Assembly (NCBI GenBank): GCA_963921355.3
Contig: OZ001190.1
Span: forward strand, 2,728,001 to 2,792,000
DNA from: CAWUEZ02 sp963921355
Lineage (GTDB): Bacteria > Pseudomonadota > Alphaproteobacteria > Thalassobaculales > Thalassobaculaceae
Direction of reading: 5' to 3'
Length of the DNA: 64,000 nt
Shown here: positions 18,581 to 26,965 of the stretch, piece after piece
Layout: each line of letters starts with the position of its first letter
Position numbering within the stretch: the first letter of the stretch is position 1
Program-made: the position numbers and the translations under genes
Notes under the pieces: model-generated
Seen by the model: only the letters and a program-made list of their open reading frames with translations
What the model was told of the DNA's origin: nothing
The model's database searches: none

Positions 18581-19600
18581 ATGGGTCCGCGCGCGAAACT
18601 GGTGCTGTTCCGCGCACTGCAGGCGATCCCGGCTTTGGTCGGGGTCGTCACTGTCAGTTTCATCCTGACCCGGATGTTGCCGGGCGATCCGGCGGTCTAC
18701 TTCGCCGGTCCGGCGGCGACCGAGGCGTCCATTGCCGAGATTCGGGCGGCGATGGGGCTGGACGATCCACTCCCCATCCAATTCTTCCGCTATGTGGCGG
18801 ACCTGCTTGCAGGGGATCTCGGGAGCAATCTCTCGACCGGTCTGCCGGTTCTCGAAGAGCTGACGCGGCGACTGCCGGCCTCCCTGGAGCTGACGCTGTC
18901 CGCCCTGGTGCTGTCATGCGCCATCGCGCTCCCCCTTGGCGTGGCGGCGGCTGTCCACCAGGGGAGTTGGATCGATCACGCCCGCCGCGCCCTGGTGACG
19001 GCCGGTGTTTCCCTGCCGACATTCTTTACCGGGATCGTGCTGGTCTATGTCTTCTACTACCTCCTGGGATGGGCGCCATCGCCGCTCGGCCGGCTCGACT
19101 TCATCTACCTCTCGCCCCCGGAGGTCACAGGTTTCTATGTCGTCGATGCGCTGCTGATCGGTGATTTGGAGACCGCGAGCGGAGCCCTGCAGCAGCTGGT
19201 CCTGCCGGCCAGCACCTTGGCCCTTTTCACCCTCGCCCCTTTGGCGAGGATGGCGCGCGCGGCCATGCTGCAGGCCCTGTCGTCCGACTACATTCGAACC
19301 GCCCGGGCGGCCGGCCTCTCCGAGGGGCAGGTGGTGTTCGGTTACGCGTCCCAGAACGCCATGCTTCCGGTGATCACCACCCTCGGCATGGTGTTCTCAT
19401 TCATGCTTGGCGCCAACGTCCTGGTAGAGAAGGTGTTCTCATGGCCAGGCATCGGGTCCTACGCGGTCGAAGCTCTGGTGGTTTCCGACTACGCAGCGGT
19501 CCAGGGGTTCGTCCTCGCGATGGCGATCCTGTTTGTCCTTCTCAATCTGCTGATCGACATCACCTATACGCTGGTCGATCCCAGGACCCGGGATGGATAG
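18581..19600 (+). CDS. Opp-type ABC importer, DppB-like permease
   Basis: A membrane subunit of 339 residues, binding-protein-dependent transport family. The N-terminal helix ends in SFILTRMLPGDPAVYFAG, the classic DppB/OppB motif, followed by MGLDDPLPIQFFRYVADLLAGDLG. The EAA loop that contacts the ATPase is in DYIRTARAAGLSEGQVVFGY. It begins six bases after the binding protein and is followed three bases later by its DppC-like partner. Confidence 0.92.
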   Translation: MGPRAKLVLFRALQAIPALVGVVTVSFILTRMLPGDPAVYFAGPAATEASIAEIRAAMGLDDPLPIQFFRYVADLLAGDLGSNLSTGLPVLEELTRRLPASLELTLSALVLSCAIALPLGVAAAVHQGSWIDHARRALVTAGVSLPTFFTGIVLVYVFYYLLGWAPSPLGRLDFIYLSPPEVTGFYVVDALLIGDLETASGALQQLVLPASTLALFTLAPLARMARAAMLQALSSDYIRTARAAGLSEGQVVFGYASQNAMLPVITTLGMVFSFMLGANVLVEKVFSWPGIGSYAVEALVVSDYAAVQGFVLAMAILFVLLNLLIDITYTLVDPRTRDG

Positions 19601-19603
19601 GCC

Positions 19604-20488
19604 ATGAGTGCGACCACCCCCGAGAGTCCCCCCGCCGGATCTGGGCGCGGTTTCCTCGACCACGTGCTCTACGTTCTTGGTGAGAACCCGATCACCGCTT
19701 TCGCCTTTGCCCTGTTCGCGATGATCGTCCTGGTCGCCCTGTTCGGACCGGCTCTCATACCCTACGACCCGCTGGAGTCGAACGCCGCGCGGGCGCTGCA
19801 GCCCCCGTCGGCGGACCATTGGTTCGGCACCGACAATCTCGGACGCGACGTGTTCTCTCGCGTCGTCGTGGCAACCAGGCTCGATCTGATGATCTCCGTC
19901 GCCGCCGTGAGCCTCTCCTTCGTGGTCGGGGCGGCCGTCGGCGCGGTCGCAGGCTATTGGGGCGGATGGGTCGACGCCGTGACCGGGCGCCTTGTGGACA
20001 CGATCATGGCGTTTCCCCTTTTCGTTCTGGCGATGGGGATCGTCGCCGCGTTGGGAAACACGGTCGAGAACATCATCTATGCCACCGCCATCATCAATCT
20101 TCCGTTCTACGCGAGGGTGGCTCGGGCCGAAGTCCGCATTCGCCGCAATGCCGGCTTCGCCCAGGCCGCGCGCCTGTCCGGGAACACGGACCTCCAGGTG
20201 CTGGCCTTTCACATCTTCCCCAATGCCCTCCCGCCGATGATGGTGCAGATCTCCCTGAACATGGGTTGGGCGATCCTGAACGCCGCTGGCCTGTCGTTCA
20301 TCGGCCTCGGCGTGCGCCCGCCGACCGCCGAATGGGGAATCATGGTGGCGGAAGGCGCGAACTTCGTGGTCTCGGGCGAATGGTGGCTCGCCTTCTTCCC
20401 CGGTCTCGCGCTGATGACGGCTGTCTTCGCCTTCTACCTGTTGGGCGATGGCCTTCGCGACATCTTCGACCCGAGGCAGCGGACATGA
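19604..20488 (+). CDS. Opp-type ABC importer, DppC-like permease
   Basis: The second membrane subunit, 294 residues. Features are the DppC-type segment HWFGTDNLGRDVFSRVVVAT, typical of the N-terminal region after the first helix, the EAA loop VRIRRNAGFAQAARLSGNTD, and the C-terminal LSFIGLGVRPPTAEWGIMV with AFYLLGDGLRDIFDPR. It sits between the DppB-like gene and the fused ATPase, in the same operon. Confidence 0.92.
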   Translation: MSATTPESPPAGSGRGFLDHVLYVLGENPITAFAFALFAMIVLVALFGPALIPYDPLESNAARALQPPSADHWFGTDNLGRDVFSRVVVATRLDLMISVAAVSLSFVVGAAVGAVAGYWGGWVDAVTGRLVDTIMAFPLFVLAMGIVAALGNTVENIIYATAIINLPFYARVARAEVRIRRNAGFAQAARLSGNTDLQVLAFHIFPNALPPMMVQISLNMGWAILNAAGLSFIGLGVRPPTAEWGIMVAEGANFVVSGEWWLAFFPGLALMTAVFAFYLLGDGLRDIFDPRQRT

Positions 20489-20505
20489 TCCGGAGGCCCT
20501 GATCC

Positions 20506-22155
20506 ATGTTTCTCGACGGCCAGGACCTCAGCGTCACCTTCAGCACCCGACGCGGGCCGGTGCACGCTGTCCGCGGCGTCAGCTTCTCCCTCGCCAAGGG
20601 CGAGACGCTGGGCATCGTCGGCGAAAGCGGTTCGGGTAAGTCCGTCAGCTCCTATGCCATCATGCGGATCCTCGATCGCAGCGGTGAGATCGCAAAGGGA
20701 AAGATCACGTTCGACGGGATCGACCTGACCGGACTTCCGGGTTCGGAGATGCAGGATCTGCGGGGGCGCGAGATCTCGATGGTCTTCCAGAACCCTCGCG
20801 CCGCCCTCAATCCGATCCGCAAGGTCGGGCATCAAATCGAAGACGTCTTGCGCCGTCATGCCAGGGCGACGCGAGCGACCGCGAAGGCCTTGGCGATAGA
20901 AGCTCTGCAAGCCGTCCGCATCGAGGATGCCGAGCGCCGGTACCACGCCTATCCCTTCGAGTTGTCGGGCGGTATGTGCCAGCGGGTCGTTATTGCCCTG
21001 GCGCTGGCCTGTGATCCACGTCTGCTGATCGCCGACGAACCGACAACCGGTCTGGATGTGACCACGCAAAAAGTGGTGATGGATCTGCTCGCCGAACTCA
21101 CCAGGAGTCGGCACATGAGTACGATCTTGATCACCCATGATCTTGGGCTCGTGGCCATGTACTGCGACCGGATCGTGGTGATGAAGGACGGCGAGGTCGT
21201 CGAGGCCGGCGACCCCAAGACGTTGTTCGCCGAGCCGAAGGACGCCTATAGCCGACGCCTGATCCGCTCGACCCCACGCCCCGGCGTGGAGATTGGCGAC
21301 CTGGTCGAGCCGCCAGTCCCGTCCCCCCCGCGACAAGACCTGGGGGAGCCCCTGTTGCAGGTCCGCAACCTGCGCAAGGTGTTCAGTAAAGGCGCCGACA
21401 CGGTCGTGGCGGTCGATGACGTCAGCTTCGAGATCCGCGAAGGGGAGACCCTGGGGCTTGTCGGCGAGTCCGGGTGCGGCAAGTCCACGACCTCTTCGAT
21501 GATCATGCGCCTGTTGGATCCCACCGGCGGCGAGATCCTCTTGGACGGCAAACCGCTGACCGACACGCCGGCAGCGAAGTTCGCCCGCGATCCGCGGCGC
21601 GCCCTGCTGCAGATGGTGTTCCAGGACGCGACCGACAGCATCAATCCGCGTTTCACCGCACGCCAGGCAATCGCCGACCCGATCCACCGACTTACCACGG
21701 AAGCTTCTTCGGGGCGCGTGGAGGAACTGGCGCAGCAAGTCGGGCTTCCCTTGTCCCTGCTTGACCGCTTTCCGCATCAACTGTCGGGCGGACAGAAAGC
21801 GAGGGTCGGTATAGCGCGAGCTCTTGCCTCGCGCCCCCGTCTCCTCGTTCTGGATGAACCGACCGCCGCTCTCGATGTGTCGATCCAGGCGATCGTGCTC
21901 AATCTTCTGGCCGATCTCAGAGCCAAGCTGGGGGTCAGCTACCTGTTCGTCAGCCACGATCTTCATGTGGTGCGGCTGCTGTGCGACCGGGTCGTGGTGA
22001 TGCGCGGCGGCCGGGTGGTGGAGTCGGGAGATGCCGAAGCCATGCTGCGCGCGCCTGGAGACCCCTACACCAGAAGCTTGCGGGATGCCACGCCGGTGCC
22101 GCCCGCCGCCGAAAGGGTATCGTCTGCCGCTCCAGTCTCGAGGGCTGCCGAATAG
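20506..22155 (+). CDS. Opp-type ABC importer, fused two-domain ATPase
   Basis: A 549-residue protein joining OppD-like and OppF-like halves (GsiA-type layout). Half one has Walker A GESGSGKS, signature LSGGMCQRV and Walker B LLIADEPTTGLD. Half two has GESGCGKST, LSGGQKARVGIARAL and LLVLDEPTAALD. The C-terminal oligopeptide/dipeptide-type extension is seen after the first half (KDAYSRRLIRSTPRPG). It completes the importer and is followed ten bases later by atzH, so transport and enzymes are co-expressed. Confidence 0.92.
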   Translation: MFLDGQDLSVTFSTRRGPVHAVRGVSFSLAKGETLGIVGESGSGKSVSSYAIMRILDRSGEIAKGKITFDGIDLTGLPGSEMQDLRGREISMVFQNPRAALNPIRKVGHQIEDVLRRHARATRATAKALAIEALQAVRIEDAERRYHAYPFELSGGMCQRVVIALALACDPRLLIADEPTTGLDVTTQKVVMDLLAELTRSRHMSTILITHDLGLVAMYCDRIVVMKDGEVVEAGDPKTLFAEPKDAYSRRLIRSTPRPGVEIGDLVEPPVPSPPRQDLGEPLLQVRNLRKVFSKGADTVVAVDDVSFEIREGETLGLVGESGCGKSTTSSMIMRLLDPTGGEILLDGKPLTDTPAAKFARDPRRALLQMVFQDATDSINPRFTARQAIADPIHRLTTEASSGRVEELAQQVGLPLSLLDRFPHQLSGGQKARVGIARALASRPRLLVLDEPTAALDVSIQAIVLNLLADLRAKLGVSYLFVSHDLHVVRLLCDRVVVMRGGRVVESGDAEAMLRAPGDPYTRSLRDATPVPPAAERVSSAAPVSRAAE

Positions 22156-22164
22156 GGGAGGACC

Positions 22165-22548
22165 ATGAAGATCAATCGACCAGACGTTAAGGCGGAGGTC
22201 GAGGCCGCATTTCAACGCTACGAAGTGGCCCTGATGTCCAATGACATCGAGGTCTTGAACGAGCTGTTTTGGGAGTCATCGGAAACCGTCCGCTACGGAC
22301 CGGCGGAGGCCCTATACGGCTTTTCGGAGATTGCCGCCTATCGCAGTGCACGTGACGTCAACGACATCTCGCGCACCCTGACCCGCACTGTGATCACCAC
22401 TTACGGAACCGATCACGCGACCGCCTTCACCGAGTACCGGCGCACGTCCAGTGGCCAGCTCGGTCGTCAAAGCCAGACCTGGGCGCGAATGCCAGAGGGT
22501 TGGAGAGTCGTCGCCGCCCATGTGAGTCTGTTGCCGATGCCAGGATGA
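22165..22548 (+). CDS. atzH: AtzH/HpxZ-like small protein
   Basis: 127 residues of the NTF2-fold AtzH/HpxZ family (DUF3225). Family features are INRPDVKAEVEAAFQRYE at the N-terminus, LFWESSETVRYGPAEALYG and a C-terminal WRVVAAHVSLLP. AtzH of Pseudomonas sp. ADP is a decarboxylating amidohydrolase that turns 1,3-dicarboxyurea into allophanate; HpxZ is linked to oxalurate breakdown in Klebsiella. With atzG and atzE downstream and atzF upstream, the AtzH role is favoured, but the oxalurate alternative cannot be excluded by sequence. Confidence 0.85.
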   Translation: MKINRPDVKAEVEAAFQRYEVALMSNDIEVLNELFWESSETVRYGPAEALYGFSEIAAYRSARDVNDISRTLTRTVITTYGTDHATAFTEYRRTSSGQLGRQSQTWARMPEGWRVVAAHVSLLPMPG

Positions 22549-22618
22549 ATTCGGAGGTCCGGGCCATGATCAAACCTCGCCCTTGCCCGCAGTCTTCAGC
22601 AACCTTGCAGGATGACGC

Positions 22619-22828
22619 ATGATGAAAGACACAGGATCTGTCACCGAGTTCGTCCGGTCCGCCGGCCAGACGCTTGGGCTTGAGTTGAGCGAGGAGCGGG
22701 TTGAGGCGGTCGCGACCTTCGTCGCCGTCGCCCAGGAAATGTCGGATCTACTGGATGCGGCACCCGTCCCGCCGCAGAGCCTGAACTTGGCGCCGGTTTT
22801 TGACCCAGACGCCGACAAGGATCGCTAG
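22619..22828 (+). CDS. atzG: AtzG/HpxX-like subunit (DUF4089)
   Basis: A 69-residue protein of the AtzG/HpxX family, which forms a heterotetramer with AtzE and resembles the GatC partner of transamidosome amidases. Seen are the helical LGLELSEERVEAVATFVAV, MSDLLDAAPV and the C-terminal LAPVFDPDAD. Two consecutive ATGs (22619 and 22622) could start it. It lies five bases before atzE, as in other AtzGE pairs. The 70 bases before it contain no gene. Confidence 0.85.
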   Translation: MMKDTGSVTEFVRSAGQTLGLELSEERVEAVATFVAVAQEMSDLLDAAPVPPQSLNLAPVFDPDADKDR

Positions 22829-22833
22829 CGCGG

Positions 22834-24237
22834 ATGGTCGGTGTCAGTCCATTCACGCCGGCGTGGCGGATCGCCGAGATGGTCGCCAGCGGTGCGGTCG
22901 GTGCCGAGGAGGTCGTCAGCGGGGCGCTCACCCGGATCGGACGTTTGGATGGGGGGATCAACGCCTTCACGGATGTGATCGCCGATCGCGCCCTGGACAC
23001 CGCCAGGCGGATCGACGCCGGCCGAGCCGCGGGCCGTCCGCCGGGCCCGCTCTGCGGTGTGCCCTTCGCGGTCAAGAACCTGTTCGACATCAAGGGGCTT
23101 TCGACCCGCGCCGGCTCAAAGATCAACCGGGATCTGGCACCGGCCACGGCTGACGCGGTCTTGGTCGAGCGCCTTGAGGCTGCCGGTGCGGTCCTGGTCG
23201 GCGGCCTGAACATGGGCGAATACGCCTACGACTTCACCGGCGAGAACGCGCATGACGGCCCATGCCGAAATCCGCATGATCCCTCTCGCATGGCCGGCGG
23301 ATCCTCATCCGGCAGCGGGGCCGCGACGGCGGCCGGTTTCTGCGCGGTCGCTCTGGGGTCGGACACCAACGGATCGATCCGCGTTCCGGCGTCGTTCTGT
23401 GGCGTTTTCGGCCTCAAACCCACATACGGGCGACTCACCCGGTTCGGGACCTTTCCGTTCTGTGACAGCCTCGACCATCTCGGTCCATTCGCTCGGTGCG
23501 TGCGCGATCTCGCTCTGACCTACGACTGCCTGCAAGGACCTGACTCGCGCGACCCGGCGAGCGCCCCGCGGCCAACCGAGCCGACAGTTCCAGGGCTGGA
23601 AGAGGGGATCGACGGTCTGCGGATCGGCGTTCTCGACGGCTACTTCCGCACGGAAGGCATGGCGGAGGCGGAGAGTGCCGTGGAGACCGTCGCGGCGGCG
23701 CTTGGCGCCAAGGAGCGGGTGAACGTGGAGGGCGCGGCCGCCGGACGGGCCGCCGCCTTCATCATTACCAACGTGGAAAGCGCGGCTCTGCACCTGCCCA
23801 ATCTTCGCGCGCGTCCGGACGACTTCGATCCGGACACCCGCGATCGGTTCCTGGCCGGCGCGATGCTGCCCGGTGCCTGGTACGCCCGCGCCCAGCAAGT
23901 GCGCGCCTGGTACCGGGCGCGCTTCGCCGACGTGCTGAAACGCTTCGATGTCCTCGTTGCTCCTGCCACACCGTTCGCTGCACCTGAAATCGGGACCAAG
24001 ACCACGACCCTTCGCGGCCGCGAGGTCCTGTTGCGGCCGAACATCGGCATGTTCACGCAGCCGATCTCGGCGATCGGCCTTCCGGCTTGCGTGGTCCCGG
24101 TGGCCGGTGGATCGCTGCCTATGGGAGTTCAGCTGGTTGCGGCTCCGTGGCGCGAAGATCTGGTGCTCCGCGTCGCCCGCCATCTGGAGACTCTGGGATG
24201 CGCGAGATGCGAGAACCCGGATCTGTCGAGAGCGTGA
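22834..24237 (+). CDS. atzE: AtzE-family amidase (1-carboxybiuret or oxalurate hydrolase)
   Basis: An amidase-signature enzyme of 467 residues. The catalytic triad is visible: Lys81 in PFAVKNLFDIKG, the GGSSSGSG loop (155-162) and nucleophile Ser181 in SDTNGSIRVPASFCG. The stretch LKPTYGRLTRFGTFPFCDSL and the C-terminal RPNIGMFTQPISAIGLP fit AtzE, which hydrolyses 1-carboxybiuret, and HpxY, which acts on oxalurate. The AtzG partner directly precedes it. In this purine cluster both substrates are plausible; the presence of atzF and atzH in the operon favours the carboxybiuret route. Confidence 0.88.
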   Translation: MVGVSPFTPAWRIAEMVASGAVGAEEVVSGALTRIGRLDGGINAFTDVIADRALDTARRIDAGRAAGRPPGPLCGVPFAVKNLFDIKGLSTRAGSKINRDLAPATADAVLVERLEAAGAVLVGGLNMGEYAYDFTGENAHDGPCRNPHDPSRMAGGSSSGSGAATAAGFCAVALGSDTNGSIRVPASFCGVFGLKPTYGRLTRFGTFPFCDSLDHLGPFARCVRDLALTYDCLQGPDSRDPASAPRPTEPTVPGLEEGIDGLRIGVLDGYFRTEGMAEAESAVETVAAALGAKERVNVEGAAAGRAAAFIITNVESAALHLPNLRARPDDFDPDTRDRFLAGAMLPGAWYARAQQVRAWYRARFADVLKRFDVLVAPATPFAAPEIGTKTTTLRGREVLLRPNIGMFTQPISAIGLPACVVPVAGGSLPMGVQLVAAPWREDLVLRVARHLETLGCARCENPDLSRA

Positions 24238-24293
24238 TCGCTTGCGCGCGGTTTATTCTTGAGAGGACCGAAGACCGTTACGTCAGTTGACCG

Positions 24294-25325
24294 TCAGGAG
24301 TCGGTGCTGCGCAGCGTATCGACCTGCCGGTCGATGCTGTCCAACCGCGCCTGCTTCTCCGCGTCGGTGAGAAACGAGGCTTTGAACGAGTTTTTGGCCA
24401 GCGTGACGAGTTCATCGGGTGTCAGGGCCAGATGCTCGTGGACCGCCCGGTAGTTGTCGTTGAGATAGCCGCCAAAATAGGACGGGTCATCGGAGTTCAC
24501 GGTCACCAGCAGCCCGGCATCCAGGGCCTGTTTGACCGGGCTGTCCGCCAGGGTGGCGATGCCCTTCAGGCGCCAGTTCGAGATCGGGCACATGGTCAGC
24601 GGTGTCTGGGTCTCGGCCAGCCGCCGGGTCAGCGCCGGGTCGTCGAGGGCGTGGTTGCCGTGGTCGACCCGCTCGATCTTCAGCAGGTCCAGCGCTTCGG
24701 CCACGTTCTCGGCCGTGCCTTCCTCGCCGACATGGGCGACCGGCGTGAATCCTTCCTCCCGTGCCGCCTTGAAGACCCGTTCGAACAGGGGCGGCGGGAA
24801 GCCTTTCTCGGAGCTGTCGAGGCCGACCCCGAAGATGCAGTCCTTGTGCTTGCACGCATGGTCGAGGGCGTCGAAAGCCTGCTCTTCGGGCAGGTGGCGC
24901 AGAAAGCACATGATCAGCTTGGAGGTGATCTCGAGCTCGCGCTGCGCCCGGTCCAGGGCCGAGGTGATGCCACCGAGCACAGTCTCAAACGCCACACCCC
25001 GGTCGGTATGGGCCTGGGGATCGAAGAACAGCTCGACATGCCGCAGCCCATCGGCGTGCACCCGTTCCAGATAAGCCCAGTTGAGGTCATGGAAGTCCTG
25101 TTCGGTCAGCAGGACCGACATGCCGGCGTAGTACAGATCTAGGAAGTCCTGCAGGCAGTCGAACTGGTAGGCGGCCCGGATCTCGTCGACGCTGTCATAG
25201 GGCAGCTCGACGCCGTTGCGCCTGGCCAGCGCCAGCATCATCTCGGGCTCCAACGTGCCTTCGATGTGCAGGTGCAGTTCGGCCTTGGGGAGCGTGTCGA
25301 TCAGCGCGGTTGCCAGGTCGGTCAT
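24294..25325 (-). CDS. Adenine deaminase, ADA-fold type
   Basis: Deaminates adenine to hypoxanthine, feeding xanthine dehydrogenase. 343 residues. Motifs are LPKAELHLHIEGTLEPEMM (metal HxH), FFDPQAHTDRG, GVGLDSSEKGFPPPLF, VAHVGEEG (catalytic Glu and metal His), TMCPISNWRL and VTVNSDDPSYFGGYL (metal Asp pair). The HIEGTLEP and DDPSYFGGY stretches are those of fungal/bacterial adenine deaminases rather than adenosine deaminase. The start is at 25325 (CCGGAG eight bases upstream) rather than seven codons earlier. It is convergent with atzE, 56 bases away. Confidence 0.88.
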   Translation of the reverse strand: MTDLATALIDTLPKAELHLHIEGTLEPEMMLALARRNGVELPYDSVDEIRAAYQFDCLQDFLDLYYAGMSVLLTEQDFHDLNWAYLERVHADGLRHVELFFDPQAHTDRGVAFETVLGGITSALDRAQRELEITSKLIMCFLRHLPEEQAFDALDHACKHKDCIFGVGLDSSEKGFPPPLFERVFKAAREEGFTPVAHVGEEGTAENVAEALDLLKIERVDHGNHALDDPALTRRLAETQTPLTMCPISNWRLKGIATLADSPVKQALDAGLLVTVNSDDPSYFGGYLNDNYRAVHEHLALTPDELVTLAKNSFKASFLTDAEKQARLDSIDRQVDTLRSTDS

Positions 25326-25444
25326 GGGGCGACTCCGGGAGATCATTGTATCGATCTATGGCGACCGGCAACTCGACCACCGGTTGCCAAGACATACCTT
25401 ACGCGATCCCGCCGGGCCAGCGTGTCGCCCTTGAGCGTGTCCCG

Positions 25445-26779
25445 CTACTCCGCTGCCGGTTCGCGATAGGGTGCTGCCTCGCCGTAGGGCACGTTGACGC
25501 CGCCGTGTCGCCGGACCCGCACGTTGCACTGCTCGGCATGGCCGACGAAACCTTCCAGGATGCAGAGCCGGGAACCGTATTCGCCGACCAGGGTGGCCGC
25601 CTCGTCGGTCAGCACCCGCTGGTAGCTGTGCGTCTTAAGGTACTTGCCGACCCAGAGTCCGCCGGTGTAGCGGCCCGCCTTCTTGGTCGGCAGGGTGTGG
25701 TTAGTTCCGATCACCTTGTCGCCGTTGGCGACGTTGGTGCGCGGTCCCAGGAACAGCGCACCGTAGGAGTGCATGTGCTCCAGAAACCAGTCGTCGCGGT
25801 CCGTCATCACCTGGACGTGCTCGGAGGCGATGTCGTTGGCGACCGCCAGCATCTCGTCATAGCTGTCGCAGACGATCATTTCCCCATAGGTCTCCCAACT
25901 CACCCGCGCCGTTTCGGCGGTCGGCAGGATGGCGAGGAGCCGTTCGATCTCCGCGAGGGTCGCCTCGGCGAGCCGGTGGGAATTGGTGATCATGACGCAG
26001 GGGCTGTTGTAGCCGTGTTCGGCCTGGCCCAGCAGGTCGGTCGCGCAGAGCTCGGCATCCGCCGCCGTCTCGTCGGCGATCACCATGGTCTCGGTCGGTC
26101 CGGCGAACAGATCGATGCCGACCAGCCCGTAGAGCTGGCGTTTGGCCTCCGCGACGAAGGCGTTGCCGGGCCCGATCAGCATGTGGACCGGCTCGATGGT
26201 CTCGGTCCCGAGCGCCATGGCACCGACCGCCTGGATACCGCCCATAACGTAGATCTCGTGCGCACCACCCATCTTGATGGCGGCGATCACGCCGGGGTTC
26301 GGTTCGCCCTTGAAGGGTGGGGTCGCGGCGATGATGCGCGGTACCCCGGCCACCGAGGCGGTGGCGACCGACATGTGAGCGGAGGCCACCATCGGAAACT
26401 TGCCGCCCGGCACGTAACAGCCGGCCGACTGCACCGGGATGTTCTTGTGGCCGAGGATCACCCCGGGCAGGGTCTCGATCTCGATGTCGAGCATGCTGTC
26501 GCGCTGGGCCTGGGCGAAGCGTGTCACCTGCTCGTGGGCGAAGCGGATGTCGGCCATCTCGCGGGTCGAGACTTTTGAGGTGATGGCCTCGATCTCGCTG
26601 TCGCTCAGCCGGAACGAAGATGGTGAGTAGTTGTCGAACTTCTCGCTCAGCTCCCGGACGGCGGCGTCGCCGCGGGCCTCGATGTCCTTCAGGGTCGCTT
26701 CGACGACGGCGTGCGTCTTCGCGTCATCCTCGGCCCGGTCCGCTTCCGGTTTGCCGCGCTTCAGATACTCGACTGCCAT
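25445..26779 (-). CDS. HisD-family dehydrogenase, HpsN-like
   Basis: 444 residues of the histidinol dehydrogenase family. Signature stretches are NIPVQSAGCYVPGGKFP, MGGIQAVGAMALGT, MLIGPGNAFVAEAKRQLYG, DLFAGPTETMVIAD and TDLLGQAEHGYNSPC. The lack of a his operon and sequence features such as the conserved ASEHVQVMT and GTNHTLPTKKAGRYTGGLWV point to the sulfopropanediol 3-dehydrogenase (HpsN) group, which oxidises (R)-2,3-dihydroxypropane-1-sulfonate to 3-sulfolactate. No other hps genes are near, so substrate is uncertain. The start at 26779 has GGAGCAGGA upstream. Confidence 0.8.
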   Translation of the reverse strand: MAVEYLKRGKPEADRAEDDAKTHAVVEATLKDIEARGDAAVRELSEKFDNYSPSSFRLSDSEIEAITSKVSTREMADIRFAHEQVTRFAQAQRDSMLDIEIETLPGVILGHKNIPVQSAGCYVPGGKFPMVASAHMSVATASVAGVPRIIAATPPFKGEPNPGVIAAIKMGGAHEIYVMGGIQAVGAMALGTETIEPVHMLIGPGNAFVAEAKRQLYGLVGIDLFAGPTETMVIADETAADAELCATDLLGQAEHGYNSPCVMITNSHRLAEATLAEIERLLAILPTAETARVSWETYGEMIVCDSYDEMLAVANDIASEHVQVMTDRDDWFLEHMHSYGALFLGPRTNVANGDKVIGTNHTLPTKKAGRYTGGLWVGKYLKTHSYQRVLTDEAATLVGEYGSRLCILEGFVGHAEQCNVRVRRHGGVNVPYGEAAPYREPAAE

Positions 26780-26965
26780 TGTCCTGCTCCGCGTCTCGAT
26801 TGCTTGGCGATGACCGTGCCCGACTCGTAGCCGTGCATGCCCCCGATGTCGATGGCCCCGGCCGGACGTCCTCGGTCGCGGTCAGTCGGGTGCTGGGCCC
26901 CCCGGTTGTCGGCAGTCTCCGGCACCGCCATGATTTCGCCTTTGGCGACACGCGGGGAGGTCAGG

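Noticed and set aside
24238..24293. Terminator between convergent atzE and adenine deaminase genes
   Set aside because: Only 56 bases; no stem longer than five pairs was found.
26780..26965. Possible short minus-strand gene upstream of the HisD-family gene
   Set aside because: The frame with GAIDIGGMHG looked mildly protein-like, but it has no recognisable family and overlaps the divergent promoter and the ribosome site of the beta-helix gene.
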